Origin: Paenibacillus barengoltzii NBRC 101215
Lineage (GTDB): Bacteria > Bacillota > Bacilli > Paenibacillales > Paenibacillaceae
Length of the DNA stretch: 64,000 bases
NCBI RefSeq assembly: GCF_004000745.1
Contig: NZ_BILV01000022.1
Coordinates: forward strand, 16,006-80,005
Direction: 5' to 3'
Shown: piece by piece, positions 8,685-16,966 of the stretch
Layout of the letters: every line of letters begins with the position of its first letter
Numbering within the stretch: position 1 is the first letter of the stretch
Made by a program: the position numbers and the translations under genes
The notes under the pieces: model-generated
Databases searched by the model: none
Seen by the model: only the letters and a program-made list of their open reading frames with translations
What the model was told of the DNA's origin: nothing

Positions 8685-9494
8685 TTAGATATAAGCTCCT
8701 TGATACACCGGCTCGTGAAGCAGATTCCAGACTTCATGACGGATCTTGACGAAATCGGGATGGGAGCGAACATCCGCATCGTCGAGTCTCGACTTGAGCG
8801 GGACATCGACGATATGCCTAACCGTACCTGGGCCTGGTGTGAGAACGACAACCCGTTCCCCCAGATAAACAGCCTCATCAATCCCATGGGTGATAAAAAT
8901 AATCGTCTTTTTCGTTTGCCCCCAAATCCTTAACAGTTCCCCCTGCAAAGATTCCCGCGTCTGGGCATCCAATGCCGCAAACGGTTCATCCATCAGCAGC
9001 ACATCCGGGTTAAACGCAAGGCTGCGAGCGATCGCGACGCGTTGCTTCATCCCGCCGGACAGCTCATGCGGATATCGGTCGCCGAAGGATGCCAGGCCGA
9101 CAAGGGAGAGAAAATGATCCGCTCGTTCCTTCCTTTCCTGCTTGGGCACCCCTTTGGCCTCCAAACCAAACTCGATGTTGCCCCGGGCCGTCTTCCAAGG
9201 AAACAAGGCGTATTGCTGAAATACGATGCCGCGATCTAAGCCGGGACCGGTAATTTCCTCGCCATCCATCAGAATTCTCCCGCGGGTCGGAGCGGACAAG
9301 CCGCTGATCATGTCCAGCAGCGTTGATTTGCCGCAGCCGCTTGGCCCAACCAGCGTTAGAAATTCTCCTTCCCTGACGGTAAAGTTCAGATCCTTGACCG
9401 CCGTAAATTGTTGAGCTGCCCCGCTTTTTTTAGGGTCACGGACGGTGAACGTTTTCGTCACATTCTCGAACTTGATTTTTGCGTGTACTGACAT
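8685..9494 (-). CDS. ssuB: sulfonate-type ABC transporter ATP-binding protein
   Basis: Cytoplasmic ATPase that drives the importer, 269 residues. Visible motifs: Walker A GPSGCGKST (about 53-61), Q-loop in VFQQYALFPW, signature LSGGMKQR, Walker B VLLMDEPFAALD and the switch histidine in FITHGIDEA. A short insertion near the N-terminus (RDPKKSGAAQQ) is common in this group. It is the first gene of the leftward operon ssuB-ssuC-monooxygenase-ssuA. The leader upstream contains a promoter and a separate terminator hairpin. Confidence 0.93.
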   Translation of the reverse strand: MSVHAKIKFENVTKTFTVRDPKKSGAAQQFTAVKDLNFTVREGEFLTLVGPSGCGKSTLLDMISGLSAPTRGRILMDGEEITGPGLDRGIVFQQYALFPWKTARGNIEFGLEAKGVPKQERKERADHFLSLVGLASFGDRYPHELSGGMKQRVAIARSLAFNPDVLLMDEPFAALDAQTRESLQGELLRIWGQTKKTIIFITHGIDEAVYLGERVVVLTPGPGTVRHIVDVPLKSRLDDADVRSHPDFVKIRHEVWNLLHEPVYQGAYI

Positions 9495-9525
9495 CCCATC
9501 AACCTCCCCATTGTTTCATTGGAAC

Positions 9526-9572
9526 AAAAAAGGCCCAGTAGACAAGACGCAAGCGTCTCTGTCTGCTGAGCC
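9526..9572 (-). terminator. terminator hairpin inside the ssuB leader (candidate attenuator)
   Basis: Leftward: GGCTCAGCAGACA..AGAC / GTCT..TGTCTACTGGGCC around a TTGC-type loop, then TTTTTT. It lies after the operon promoter (9621-9651) and 31 bases before the ssuB start, so it would stop transcription before the first gene unless an alternative fold prevents it. I recognise no known riboswitch consensus. Confidence 0.7.
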
Positions 9573-9620
9573 TCCGGTGACCCGGTCAGCGATATTTTAA
9601 ATTCCAACTATTTCGATGTG

Positions 9621-9651
9621 ATTATATTAACATCTTGGATTTCTTTGTCAA
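9621..9651 (-). promoter_or_regulatory. sigma-A promoter of the ssu-type operon
   Basis: TTGACA (9646-9651, read leftward) with TAATAT 16 bases or TATAAT 19 bases downstream. It lies between the pfkA terminator and the ssuB leader, so the operon has its own start. Confidence 0.65.
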
Positions 9652-9674
9652 CCCCTCTATGGATTTGAATTTAT

Positions 9675-9706
9675 AAAAAAAGGAGCCAGGTCATAAACCC
9701 GACTCC
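9675..9706 (-). terminator. pfkA terminator
   Basis: Leftward GGAGTCGGGT / ACCTGGCTCC (two G-T pairs), five-base loop, then seven T. It starts 31 bases past the pfkA stop. Confidence 0.88.
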
Positions 9707-9737
9707 CTTAGTTAATAAGGCCTAGCTCTAAATATTA

Positions 9738-10709
9738 TTACTGCGACAACCGCGATGCCAGCTCGTACAGCTCCATGTTAAACGGCTTCTTCGTGCTGAC
9801 GACCTTCTCGATGTCGGTCAATACCATTTCTCCGCCGATCATGCCGCAGGCTTTGTTCGATTCGCCCGCAATGAGGCTGCGAACGGCAAAGTCGCCGAGA
9901 CGGCTGGCCAAGTTACGGTCAAACGGGGTAGGCGATCCGCCGCGTTGAATGTGACCCAGCACCGTTGCACGTGGTTCAACGGAGGGTTGACGTTGCTTGA
10001 TCGCTTGTACTACGTCCTCGCCGCTGCCAACGCCTTCGGCTACGATCACGATGCTGTGGCGTTTCCCTTTTTCAAAGTTCTGCTTCATGCGGTCTGCAAC
10101 TTCGTTCAGGTCAAACGGTACTTCCGGTACAAGGATCGTCTCTGCACCTGCAGCCAAACCAGCATGCAGCGCGATATCGCCGCAATGACGGCCCATCACT
10201 TCAACAACAGAAGCCCGTTCGTGAGAGGACATCGTGTCCCGCAGCTTGTTGACCGCATCCACAACGATGCTAACTGCGGTATCAAAACCGATGGTGTAAT
10301 CCGTAAAGGAGATGTCATTGTCGATCGTCCCCGGCAAGCCCATTGTCTTAATGCCCAGCTTGCTCAGCTTCTCTGCCCCTTGATAGGAGCCGTCGCCGCC
10401 GATGACCACAAGGCCGTCGATGCCGTGCTCACGCAAAATATCCGCGCCTTTCTGTTGGCCTTCCGGCGTCTTGAACTCCAGGCAGCGTGCGGATTGAAGA
10501 ATCGTACCCCCGCGCTGAATGATATCGCCAACACTGCGAATGTCCATTTGGAAAATGTCATTATTCAGCAAGCCTTGATAGCCGCGTTGAATCCCGTAAA
10601 CTTCCAGACCGTAGTACAACCCGCTGCGGACAACGGCGCGTACAGCTGCGTTCATCCCCTGGGAGTCTCCTCCGCTGGTAAGCACTGCGATTTTTTTAAC
10701 TGCTGACAT
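9738..10709 (-). CDS. pfkA: ATP-dependent 6-phosphofructokinase
   Basis: Glycolytic enzyme converting fructose 6-phosphate to fructose 1,6-bisphosphate, cytoplasmic homotetramer. The 323 residues match bacterial PfkA. Motifs: ATP-binding LTSGGDSQGMNAAVRA near the start, IGGDGSYQGA, catalytic GTIDNDI, and the substrate-binding VVEVMGRHCGDIA and GHIQRGG. The ATG at 10709 is preceded by TAGGAGG; the frame continues 24 codons upstream into the end of ytpB but without a start signal. In many relatives pyk follows pfkA; here a terminator and the ssu operon follow instead. The gene starts 51 bases after ytpB and may be partly co-transcribed. Confidence 0.97.
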   Translation of the reverse strand: MSAVKKIAVLTSGGDSQGMNAAVRAVVRSGLYYGLEVYGIQRGYQGLLNNDIFQMDIRSVGDIIQRGGTILQSARCLEFKTPEGQQKGADILREHGIDGLVVIGGDGSYQGAEKLSKLGIKTMGLPGTIDNDISFTDYTIGFDTAVSIVVDAVNKLRDTMSSHERASVVEVMGRHCGDIALHAGLAAGAETILVPEVPFDLNEVADRMKQNFEKGKRHSIVIVAEGVGSGEDVVQAIKQRQPSVEPRATVLGHIQRGGSPTPFDRNLASRLGDFAVRSLIAGESNKACGMIGGEMVLTDIEKVVSTKKPFNMELYELASRLSQ

Positions 10710-10759
10710 GATAATTCCTCCTAATTCAGTTGTAAGTAAGTTAACAAATGCACGAAATC

Positions 10760-11839
10760 TTAAAGATGCTTGCGAATCCACAGGCTGTTAGCGAAAAAGA
10801 ACAACCGCATCAACGGGCTCCGGCGCATCAACCGTTTGGATACCTCGCGGATTTCGTCCTGCTGACTGACCTTCGGATCCGATAAATACAAGGCCAGCAG
10901 GCCTTCAATGATCATTTTATGAAACGAGGAAGCCGGCAGCTTCCGGATATCCTGCCGCGCTCCCTCGACGATCAACGTGATTCGGCTCAACATCGTTTCC
11001 TTGCTATCGTAGTAACTGCAAAAGTTCAAATCCCCGCCAAGCTCATCCTCCGCTTGGTCAATCAAGTAGTCCAGCAGGATATGCAGTCCGCACACATGCG
11101 GAAAATAAGCCGAGTGGATCGTTTTGGCGCTTCGTTCATCCAGCCCTTTGTGACTGGACGCCAGGAACAACATAAACACCCCAAGGGTGGAGCCTGTTGC
11201 TGCCGCGAATTCATTCCATCGCAAATGCGGAGCACGGTGCTCATGTTCGGCCCACCAGCTGAGCAGCTTCGCCTCGCGTTCCTTCGGGTCAATGTGCTTG
11301 TACACCTGCAAATCGGTATAAAGTCCTACAAGATCGACGATGTACGGCATGGCTGCCGGGTAACCCTGCAATTCAGCAATTTGGGTCTGACAAGTCTTCA
11401 CCAGTCGGTGCAAATAACCGCCATCGTTCTGCTCTTCGCGAAGGGCATAGTAATTTCGCAGCTGTGCCTCCGGGTTCACCGCGTCGAGCATGCTCTGGTG
11501 CAACAGCCGGAAATCCTCAGGATCCTTGGAGGTGCTTCGGTCACATAAATTGTCCAAATAATCACTGATCGTTTGAAACGCAACGATAAGCGGAATCAAG
11601 ACGTGACGCATCGGCAAATTGGCAGCCGCATATACGGCACCGCCCTGGCAATGGAACTTCTTCGTCGCGATGCTGGCCAAAGCTTGTCGCCTTAGCTCAG
11701 GATCGGGAATCGCATCGGCATCCTTCCGCCAACGCTCCAACTCCTCATGGACATCCGGCAAAATAAATTTATAAACCCGACTCATCAGCCGGATCGGCTC
11801 CTTCGGGAATTGGTTTCGGCTTTGCTCAAGTTCAATCAA
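10760..11839 (-). CDS. ytpB: tetraprenyl-beta-curcumene synthase (YtpB, DUF2600)
   Basis: Large-terpene synthase that converts heptaprenyl diphosphate to tetraprenyl-beta-curcumene, the C35 precursor of sporulene-type lipids in Bacillus. The 359 residues match YtpB length. An Asp-rich helix (FQTISDYLDNLCD) resembles the metal-binding region of the family, and ILLDYLIDQAEDE is a second acidic segment. The start is a TTG at 11839 with GGAGG seven bases upstream. A matching class II cyclase gene lies in this window at 42248-44176. Function is inferred from the family; the downstream neighbour pfkA has no obvious link. Confidence 0.88.
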   Translation of the reverse strand: MIELEQSRNQFPKEPIRLMSRVYKFILPDVHEELERWRKDADAIPDPELRRQALASIATKKFHCQGGAVYAAANLPMRHVLIPLIVAFQTISDYLDNLCDRSTSKDPEDFRLLHQSMLDAVNPEAQLRNYYALREEQNDGGYLHRLVKTCQTQIAELQGYPAAMPYIVDLVGLYTDLQVYKHIDPKEREAKLLSWWAEHEHRAPHLRWNEFAAATGSTLGVFMLFLASSHKGLDERSAKTIHSAYFPHVCGLHILLDYLIDQAEDELGGDLNFCSYYDSKETMLSRITLIVEGARQDIRKLPASSFHKMIIEGLLALYLSDPKVSQQDEIREVSKRLMRRSPLMRLFFFANSLWIRKHL

Positions 11840-11890
11840 TGGCTTGCCTCCACTGCGTTGTTAATACGGCCTGTCTGAAAACCAATCTAT

Positions 11891-11919
11891 ATTATAATAT
11901 GATCCAACTTTTAGCACAA
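11891..11919 (-). promoter_or_regulatory. sigma-A promoter of ytpB
   Basis: Leftward TTGTGC (11914-11919), 17 bases, TATAAT (11891-11896); about 50 bases upstream of the TTG start. Confidence 0.6.
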
Positions 11920-11929
11920 ATAAACAAAA

Positions 11930-12247
11930 TCACATATGTCTTTTGACCGAGGGCTCTTCCTGGACCGTCCGGTACCAAATCAGCAAATCGTTGATCTGGC
12001 TGGCCAGCTCGGCAATCTCTCCGTTCAGACGGCAGCTGCGCTCAAAGTCGGTCTCTTCGCTCATTTCGTTCAGCTTGTGCTCAATGGTTTGCTCCAGCAG
12101 CATCACCTTCGTAGGAATTCTTCCGCGGACTTCCTCCCAATAGGCGATCATCGCCAGCCGTTCATCCAGCTCATATTCGTCAAAAGGGCGCTCCAGCATC
12201 GGCACATGGATATCCAGCCGCTCATCGTATACAAATCCTTCGATCAT
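11930..12247 (-). CDS. conserved hypothetical protein, 105 aa
   Basis: I do not recognise a named family. The protein is acidic and helical: residues 1-30 hold DERLDIHVPMLERPFDEYELDERL, then a likely antiparallel coiled-coil built from two segments (about 45-65 and 70-95) containing LLEQTIEHKLNEMSEE and LNGEIAELASQINDLLIWY. No signal peptide or membrane segment is seen. It diverges from the MFS gene and its stop lies close to the ytpB promoter. Confidence 0.72.
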   Translation of the reverse strand: MIEGFVYDERLDIHVPMLERPFDEYELDERLAMIAYWEEVRGRIPTKVMLLEQTIEHKLNEMSEETDFERSCRLNGEIAELASQINDLLIWYRTVQEEPSVKRHM

Positions 12248-12394
12248 GGCGCCTCGCCTCCTTCTTAAGATTAGTATAAAGGATTTTCGTCAACAAAACG
12301 GAAATTTTATTGCCGCCGAATCTCTAGATTTCTGGTATACTGCTAGCGTAACGCAAAAAAAGATGTGACTGCAGAAACGGAGTACGTAAACCCC

Positions 12395-13588
12395 ATGAAT
12401 CGGAAAATGACGGCCCGCACAGATATCGCATGGCTGCGCGCCTTTACCTTTACCATATACGGAACAAGTGTCCTTGTTTCCTCTTACTTCCCGCTGTTCT
12501 ACGCCCAGTTGGGATTTTCGACCAGTCAGATCGGCTTGCTGTACGCGCTGGGTCCGATGATCTCCGTCGTCTCTAATTTGCTGTGGAGTCTGGCCAGCGA
12601 CCGTTACCAAACGATTAAGAAAGTTCTGCTCATCCTATTGATCGGGCAAATTGCGCTGACCTTTCTTTTATCGGCATCGACCTCATTTTCGATCATCATG
12701 GCGGTTATTACGTTGTTTTACTTTTTCTTCTATCCGGTCTTTCCGTTGTCGGATACGATCTCGATTACAACCGCCAAGCAGCATGGCATCCATTTCATCT
12801 CCATCCGTCTGTTTGGATCCTTCGGATATGCTTTCTTTGCTTTGCTTATCGGCTACGTACTTGCCCGAATCGGCTCCTCCAATACGATGTGGGTGTCGAT
12901 TGCCATCGCCGGCCTTGCGCTAGGATTCATCCTGTTCGTCAAGGACCAGCCAACCACTGTGGCGAAGATGGACCTATCAGGCATTTGGGGGATTTTGCGG
13001 CAGAAAGAGCTGCTCTGGTTCTTTGGCTGCGTCTTCTGCCTGGCGATTGGCATGCGAATGAACGAAGCGTTTATTTCGATCAGCCTGAAGGAGCTGGGAG
13101 CGGGCGAGAATCTCATCGGTTGGGCAATGCTCGCCTCATCGCTGTCGGAAATCCCCATATTTATCTACCTCAGCTTCCATGGGGAAAAATATAAAGAACT
13201 GCCGCTCCTGCTGATCGCCAGCCTGATGTTCGCCGTCCGGTTCCTGCTGATGGGGTTGACCGGGTCGCCTTACGGTATCCTGGCGATCCAGGCGATGCAC
13301 GGCATGACGTTTGGTATTTTCTATGTCACAGCCATCCGCATGCTCACCCGGCTGATCCCCGACGAATTCCGGGCCACGGGCATGGCCTTGTACACCATCG
13401 TCTGGTCAAGCCTCGCCGGACTACTCAGCGGAACCTTCGGCGGCGTGATGTTTGAACAGCTCGGGCGCCAACCGTTCTATCTGACGGCGATGGGCGCGGC
13501 ACTGGTCGCCTGCATTGGGTTTGCCAGCCGTTATTTTCAGAAGGGACCGGGAGAGAGCACTCCCTCAAAATTCGAGCATAAAGCCTAA
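12395..13588 (+). CDS. MFS transporter (MFS_1-like/PPP type)
   Basis: Major facilitator with twelve predicted helices, 397 residues from the ATG at 12395; a GTG at 12365 is an alternative but has no ribosome binding site. The N-terminal part (FTIYGTSVLVSSYFPLFYAQLGFSTSQIGLLYALGP) and the loop SDRYQTIKK resemble the MFS_1-like group that includes PPP-type and YwbF-like proteins. The second half has GMRMNEAFISI and FRATGMALYTIVW. Substrate is unknown. An extended -10 box (TGGTATACT, near 12333-12341) lies about 54 bases upstream. A terminator follows. Confidence 0.88.
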   Translation: MNRKMTARTDIAWLRAFTFTIYGTSVLVSSYFPLFYAQLGFSTSQIGLLYALGPMISVVSNLLWSLASDRYQTIKKVLLILLIGQIALTFLLSASTSFSIIMAVITLFYFFFYPVFPLSDTISITTAKQHGIHFISIRLFGSFGYAFFALLIGYVLARIGSSNTMWVSIAIAGLALGFILFVKDQPTTVAKMDLSGIWGILRQKELLWFFGCVFCLAIGMRMNEAFISISLKELGAGENLIGWAMLASSLSEIPIFIYLSFHGEKYKELPLLLIASLMFAVRFLLMGLTGSPYGILAIQAMHGMTFGIFYVTAIRMLTRLIPDEFRATGMALYTIVWSSLAGLLSGTFGGVMFEQLGRQPFYLTAMGAALVACIGFASRYFQKGPGESTPSKFEHKA

Positions 13589-13595
13589 AAAATCA

Positions 13596-13631
13596 AGGCG
13601 AAGTGCCATCACGGCGCTTCGCCTCTTGTTT
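13596..13631 (+). terminator. terminator after the MFS gene
   Basis: AGGCGAAGTGCC / GGCGCTTCGCCT, loop ATCAC, then CTTGTTTG. Confidence 0.8.
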
Positions 13632-13721
13632 GTCTCTGTTCAAAGGACAAGTCTTCCTATATAATAGTTATTATCAGATGATAGTACCTGGTGTTAAATT
13701 TGATAAAGCAGGTGAAAACGC

Positions 13722-14369
13722 ATGGATTTCGCTTTGTTTCGGGATATCCTTCAAACCCGCCGCAGTATCCGGGAATTTACTCAAGAGCCTGTCAGCATTT
13801 CCGATATCGAGGATCTTATCGACTGCGCTCGCTATGCGCCCAGCGACACGAATTCGCAAACCTGGGAATTCATCGTCGTGATGAACGCAGATAAAATCAA
13901 GCAGATTGAGGATTTTACCTGGGCCAGCCTGCATGAAATCGCAGCACGTGCCACCGAACAGGGGAAGGATCGGGAAGCCAAGCTGCTTGTAAAATCGTTT
14001 GGTCCTTATGCTACCGCTTTTTCCGGCGCTCCAGCGTTAATCGTAGTTCTGTCTACGCCGTACACATCGAAGTTCCGTGAACGAATTTTTGACCCGATCT
14101 CCTTCGTCACGCCTGAAATTTGGGAAGAAGAAGGACTGAAGAGCAGCTGTCTGGCCGCACAAAACCTGATGCTGGCCGCACATGCCAAAGGCCTGGCCAC
14201 TTGTCCGATGACCGGACCAGTGCTGCTCGCCGAAGATAAATTGCGCGAATTCCTCGACATTCCTGCCGATCGCGGAGTGAATATGGTCATCGCGCTGGGT
14301 CATCCGGCGATCTCACCCAAGCCGGTGCCGCGGAAGGACGTATCCGAGATTTTGCGGATCGTAGAGTAA
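13722..14369 (+). CDS. nitroreductase family protein
   Basis: FMN-dependent NAD(P)H oxidoreductase of the nitroreductase fold, 215 residues. Landmarks: RRSIREFTQEPV near residues 13-24 (FMN phosphate contacts), CARYAPSDTNSQTWEF (FMN isoalloxazine region), LAAQNLMLAAHAKGLATCPM and the C-terminal VNMVIALGHP. The ATG at 13722 has AGGTGA nine bases upstream; a TATAAT at 13660-13665 marks the likely promoter. The physiological substrate is not predictable. It is monocistronic and convergent with the toroid-fold gene. Confidence 0.9.
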   Translation: MDFALFRDILQTRRSIREFTQEPVSISDIEDLIDCARYAPSDTNSQTWEFIVVMNADKIKQIEDFTWASLHEIAARATEQGKDREAKLLVKSFGPYATAFSGAPALIVVLSTPYTSKFRERIFDPISFVTPEIWEEEGLKSSCLAAQNLMLAAHAKGLATCPMTGPVLLAEDKLREFLDIPADRGVNMVIALGHPAISPKPVPRKDVSEILRIVE

Positions 14370-14377
14370 AGAACATG

Positions 14378-14416
14378 AAGAGGCTCTTTCCAGCAACCTG
14401 TTGGAAAGAGCCTCTT
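14378..14416. terminator. bidirectional terminator
   Basis: AAGAGGCTCTTTCCA / TGGAAAGAGCCTCTT with a short loop, between the convergent nitroreductase and toroid-protein genes. Confidence 0.88.
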
Positions 14417-14427
14417 TCTGATCTGGC

Positions 14428-15315
14428 TTAGGACAACCGGCCGTAAGCCTTCAACGTTTTCAAAATCTCGACAGTAAGCCAACCGCGCCATTCCTGCTCG
14501 CCCGCCGGGCTGACCGCCGGGAACGTCAGCGCCCATCCACCATCCTCCTGCTGGGTGCTGATCAACCAATCGAGGTGCTTCATGGTGTCTTCCTCCGAGA
14601 TGAGCTTCGCTGCATAACTTTCCGGCGTTGGTGCGTAGTCCAGCACTTTGTGGACGTACCCTTCAGCAAGCGGATCCATCTCGATTCCGTTTGGCCCCGT
14701 CAGCCAGGCATCCAACCGAGATCGGGCTTTCGCCGCCCGCTCCTGATCCGGTACGTGCTGCAGGAAGGAAATCCACTGGACAGCGTCATGATAATCCCCG
14801 GGAAGGCCTTGCTCTATACATTCCCAGAGAAAGGCGATATTTTTTTGGAACCAATCTTCATGAAAAAAGTCAGTGCGTTCCTGTTGCCCCAGCAACATGC
14901 CGATGATGCTTCCCGTCGGGTTGATCGAGGGAACCCCGTCCTGCTCGGTCGTCCACCACGGTGCATGCGGATATCGGTTCACTTCCGTAGTTGCCCGCGG
15001 CAAGCCGCCGCCCGGCAGTGTCATAATGCGCAAGTAACGAAGCACACCGTCCATCAACTCCGCCCCAAATCCGCTCACCTCGCGAATCACCAACAACGCC
15101 GTTTCCGTGGCCACCGGCTGACTATGCGGACCGCGCATATCCGGCTCCAGCGCATGGCCAAAGCCGCCATCTGCGTTCTGGTACGGGCGAAGTGCACGAA
15201 GCACCTCCTCCGCGCTACCTCCTTCAAAGTGGTAAGCAAACCGCTTGCGATCGAGCAGCCGGGCATGCGAATAAATAAACGAACCTGCGCGTTCCAACAC
15301 ATTCCGTTCTTTCAT
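14428..15315 (-). CDS. terpenoid-cyclase-like alpha/alpha-toroid protein
   Basis: Soluble 295-residue protein built from the repeats seen in squalene cyclases and prenyltransferase beta subunits: QNADGGFGHALEPD (about 46-59) and QQEDGGWALTF near the C-terminus are QW-like motifs. It is half the size of a class II cyclase and I see no DxDD catalytic motif, so it is probably not a cyclase; binding or another enzymatic role is possible. The ATG directly follows the stop codon of the upstream VOC gene (TAG then ATG), so translation is coupled. Function unknown. Confidence 0.78.
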   Translation of the reverse strand: MKERNVLERAGSFIYSHARLLDRKRFAYHFEGGSAEEVLRALRPYQNADGGFGHALEPDMRGPHSQPVATETALLVIREVSGFGAELMDGVLRYLRIMTLPGGGLPRATTEVNRYPHAPWWTTEQDGVPSINPTGSIIGMLLGQQERTDFFHEDWFQKNIAFLWECIEQGLPGDYHDAVQWISFLQHVPDQERAAKARSRLDAWLTGPNGIEMDPLAEGYVHKVLDYAPTPESYAAKLISEEDTMKHLDWLISTQQEDGGWALTFPAVSPAGEQEWRGWLTVEILKTLKAYGRLS

Positions 15316-15762
15316 CTACATCCTCGTCTCCTTCATCACTTCGGATTCGAATACCCAATCGGGATTAAAAACAACCTCCCACAAATGCCCGTCGGGATCT
15401 TGAAAATATCCGGAATATCCTCCCCAGAACGTGTCGTGAGGCGGAACCACGATCTTCGCTCCTGCGGCTTTCGCTTGCTCCAACACCTCATCCACTTCTG
15501 CTTGGCTCGCCACATTGTGGCCCAGCGTAACTTCCGTTGGACTTGGAGCATGAAGCGTTAGACCAGTGTCATGGGCGATATCCGCCCGCTTCCACAACGC
15601 CAGCTTCAGTCCCGCCTGCAAATCGAAAAAGGCAACCGCTCCGTGCTCGAACTCTTGGCCTACGATCCCCTCCGTCGCCCAGCCAAGACCATCCCGATAA
15701 AAATGCACCGCTCTATCCAAATCCTCCACACCTATCGTTAATACTGACAATCTCGGTTTCAT
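15316..15762 (-). CDS. VOC family (glyoxalase-like) protein
   Basis: Vicinal-oxygen-chelate fold protein, 148 residues, a single paired beta-alpha-beta-beta-beta unit. Landmarks are LSVLTIGVEDLDRAVHFYRDGLGW at the N-terminus and GGYSGYFQDPDGHLWEVVFNPDW at the C-terminus, where the Glu of WEVV is the usual metal ligand. Substrate unknown; relatives include glyoxalase I, dioxygenases and antibiotic-resistance proteins. The start has AAAGGAGG upstream. It is the first gene of a two-gene unit with the toroid protein, sharing a stop/start junction. Confidence 0.88.
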   Translation of the reverse strand: MKPRLSVLTIGVEDLDRAVHFYRDGLGWATEGIVGQEFEHGAVAFFDLQAGLKLALWKRADIAHDTGLTLHAPSPTEVTLGHNVASQAEVDEVLEQAKAAGAKIVVPPHDTFWGGYSGYFQDPDGHLWEVVFNPDWVFESEVMKETRM

Positions 15763-15825
15763 GCATTCATCCTCCTTTTTTTGTCGTAATCAACACGTCT
15801 ACACGTTCAAGCCGGCGAGATCGGC

Positions 15826-16776
15826 TTAAATCCGGTACCGCTCAGCCAGCTCCGCTGCGCGCTGATGCAGCTCCTCGCGCATCGCCTGGGGCTCAAGGAC
15901 TTCCGCATCCCGGCCAAAACCAAAGAAATAGGAAACCGCCCAATCCCATTCCGAACCCGGCAGGGTACATTCGAGCCGCCACTCGGCCTCCCCCACCTGC
16001 TGCACCTCCTGACCAAAATGCGGATCCTGCTCCGCCAGCAGCGAACCGCGATACGTCAGCTTCACGCGCAGCCGGAAATCCTCTCTCCCGGTTGTTGACG
16101 ACCGGGGGGTCGCCCCTTTGGCGGCCTCTCCCCTGCCGCCACCTGCGCCCGGTGGGGGAGGGATCTCGGCCGCCTCAACGAAGCGATCGACGCGGAACGT
16201 TCGCTTCTCCCCGTGCTCCAGCGACTCGGCTTCGCAGTACCAGAAGCCGTGCGCGGCGTACACGCGCAGCGGCTTCAACGTCAGCTGCCGGCGATAATTC
16301 AGCGAGCGGTACTCCGCTCGGATCCACTTTCCGCCGGCGGCATACGCCATCAAGGCGCTGAGGAACGGCGCCTGGATGCCGCGCTCCGGCACCTCCATCT
16401 CCACGTGCCGGAGCAATGGAGTAATTTGCCCCAGCATCTGCTCGGGCAAAGCGGAGCGGATCTTGTCGGCGACGGTCCGTTTCGCCTCGCGAAAAGGGCT
16501 GTCGGCGTATTTGCCGATGCCGTCCAAAGCCAGCAGGACGGTCAGCGCCTCCCCGGCGTCCAGCTGCAGCGGCGGCAGCCGAAAGCCGTCCATCAGGCGA
16601 TAACCGCCGCCCGGCCCTGGAAGCGCAACCAAAGGAATGCCGATTTCCGCCAAGGCCTGCATATCGCGAAGCACCGTCCGCTTAGACACCTCCAGCTTGT
16701 CCGCTAAGGATTGCGCGGTCTCCGGGCGCTGCTGCAAGGCCATCACAATTGCCATCATCCGGTCCATTCGGTTCAT
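15826..16776 (-). CDS. YafY-type transcriptional regulator (HTH + WYL)
   Basis: Helix-turn-helix regulator with a C-terminal WYL ligand-sensing domain, 316 residues. The N-terminal winged HTH contains TAQSLADKLEVSKRTVLRDMQAL (residues 20-42). The WYL domain begins near LMAYAAGGKWIRAEYRS and includes LKPLRVYAAHGFWYCEAESL and FRVDRFVEAAEI. A Gly/Pro/Ser-rich insertion follows (around PPPPGAGGGRG), encoded by a very GC-rich stretch near 16085-16165; most relatives have only a short loop there. It is preceded on the same strand by nothing obvious and may regulate the VOC/toroid unit just downstream. Confidence 0.88.
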   Translation of the reverse strand: MNRMDRMMAIVMALQQRPETAQSLADKLEVSKRTVLRDMQALAEIGIPLVALPGPGGGYRLMDGFRLPPLQLDAGEALTVLLALDGIGKYADSPFREAKRTVADKIRSALPEQMLGQITPLLRHVEMEVPERGIQAPFLSALMAYAAGGKWIRAEYRSLNYRRQLTLKPLRVYAAHGFWYCEAESLEHGEKRTFRVDRFVEAAEIPPPPGAGGGRGEAAKGATPRSSTTGREDFRLRVKLTYRGSLLAEQDPHFGQEVQQVGEAEWRLECTLPGSEWDWAVSYFFGFGRDAEVLEPQAMREELHQRAAELAERYRI

Positions 16777-16878
16777 CGCGCTTGGGTTCCCCTCCCGTTA
16801 ACATCACTATAGCAAACGAATGGTGACAACTGATTGTCACCAATTCAACCCGTTTATTTTCATTCTAGCTATGTATAC

Positions 16879-16908
16879 AAAAAAACACAGCCCTATAAAG
16901 AGCTGTGT
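16879..16908 (-). terminator. cspA terminator
   Basis: Leftward ACACAGC / GCTGTGT stem with a ten-base loop and a run of six to seven T. Confidence 0.85.
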
Positions 16909-16966
16909 CTTTCATTATCGCGCTTAGTACCAAACTTTATAAGTGATCCGTTAAACGGAATTGATC

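Noticed and set aside
9495..9600. Possible SAM (S-box) or T-box element in the ssuB leader
   Set aside because: The conserved GAGGGA..GGCAACC core of S-boxes and the TGGTACCGCG antiterminator of T-boxes are absent; kept only as an unnamed attenuator candidate.
14575..15561. A 328-codon open frame on the + strand
   Set aside because: It lies antisense to the toroid and VOC genes, both of which show family motifs, and has no ribosome binding site or family match.
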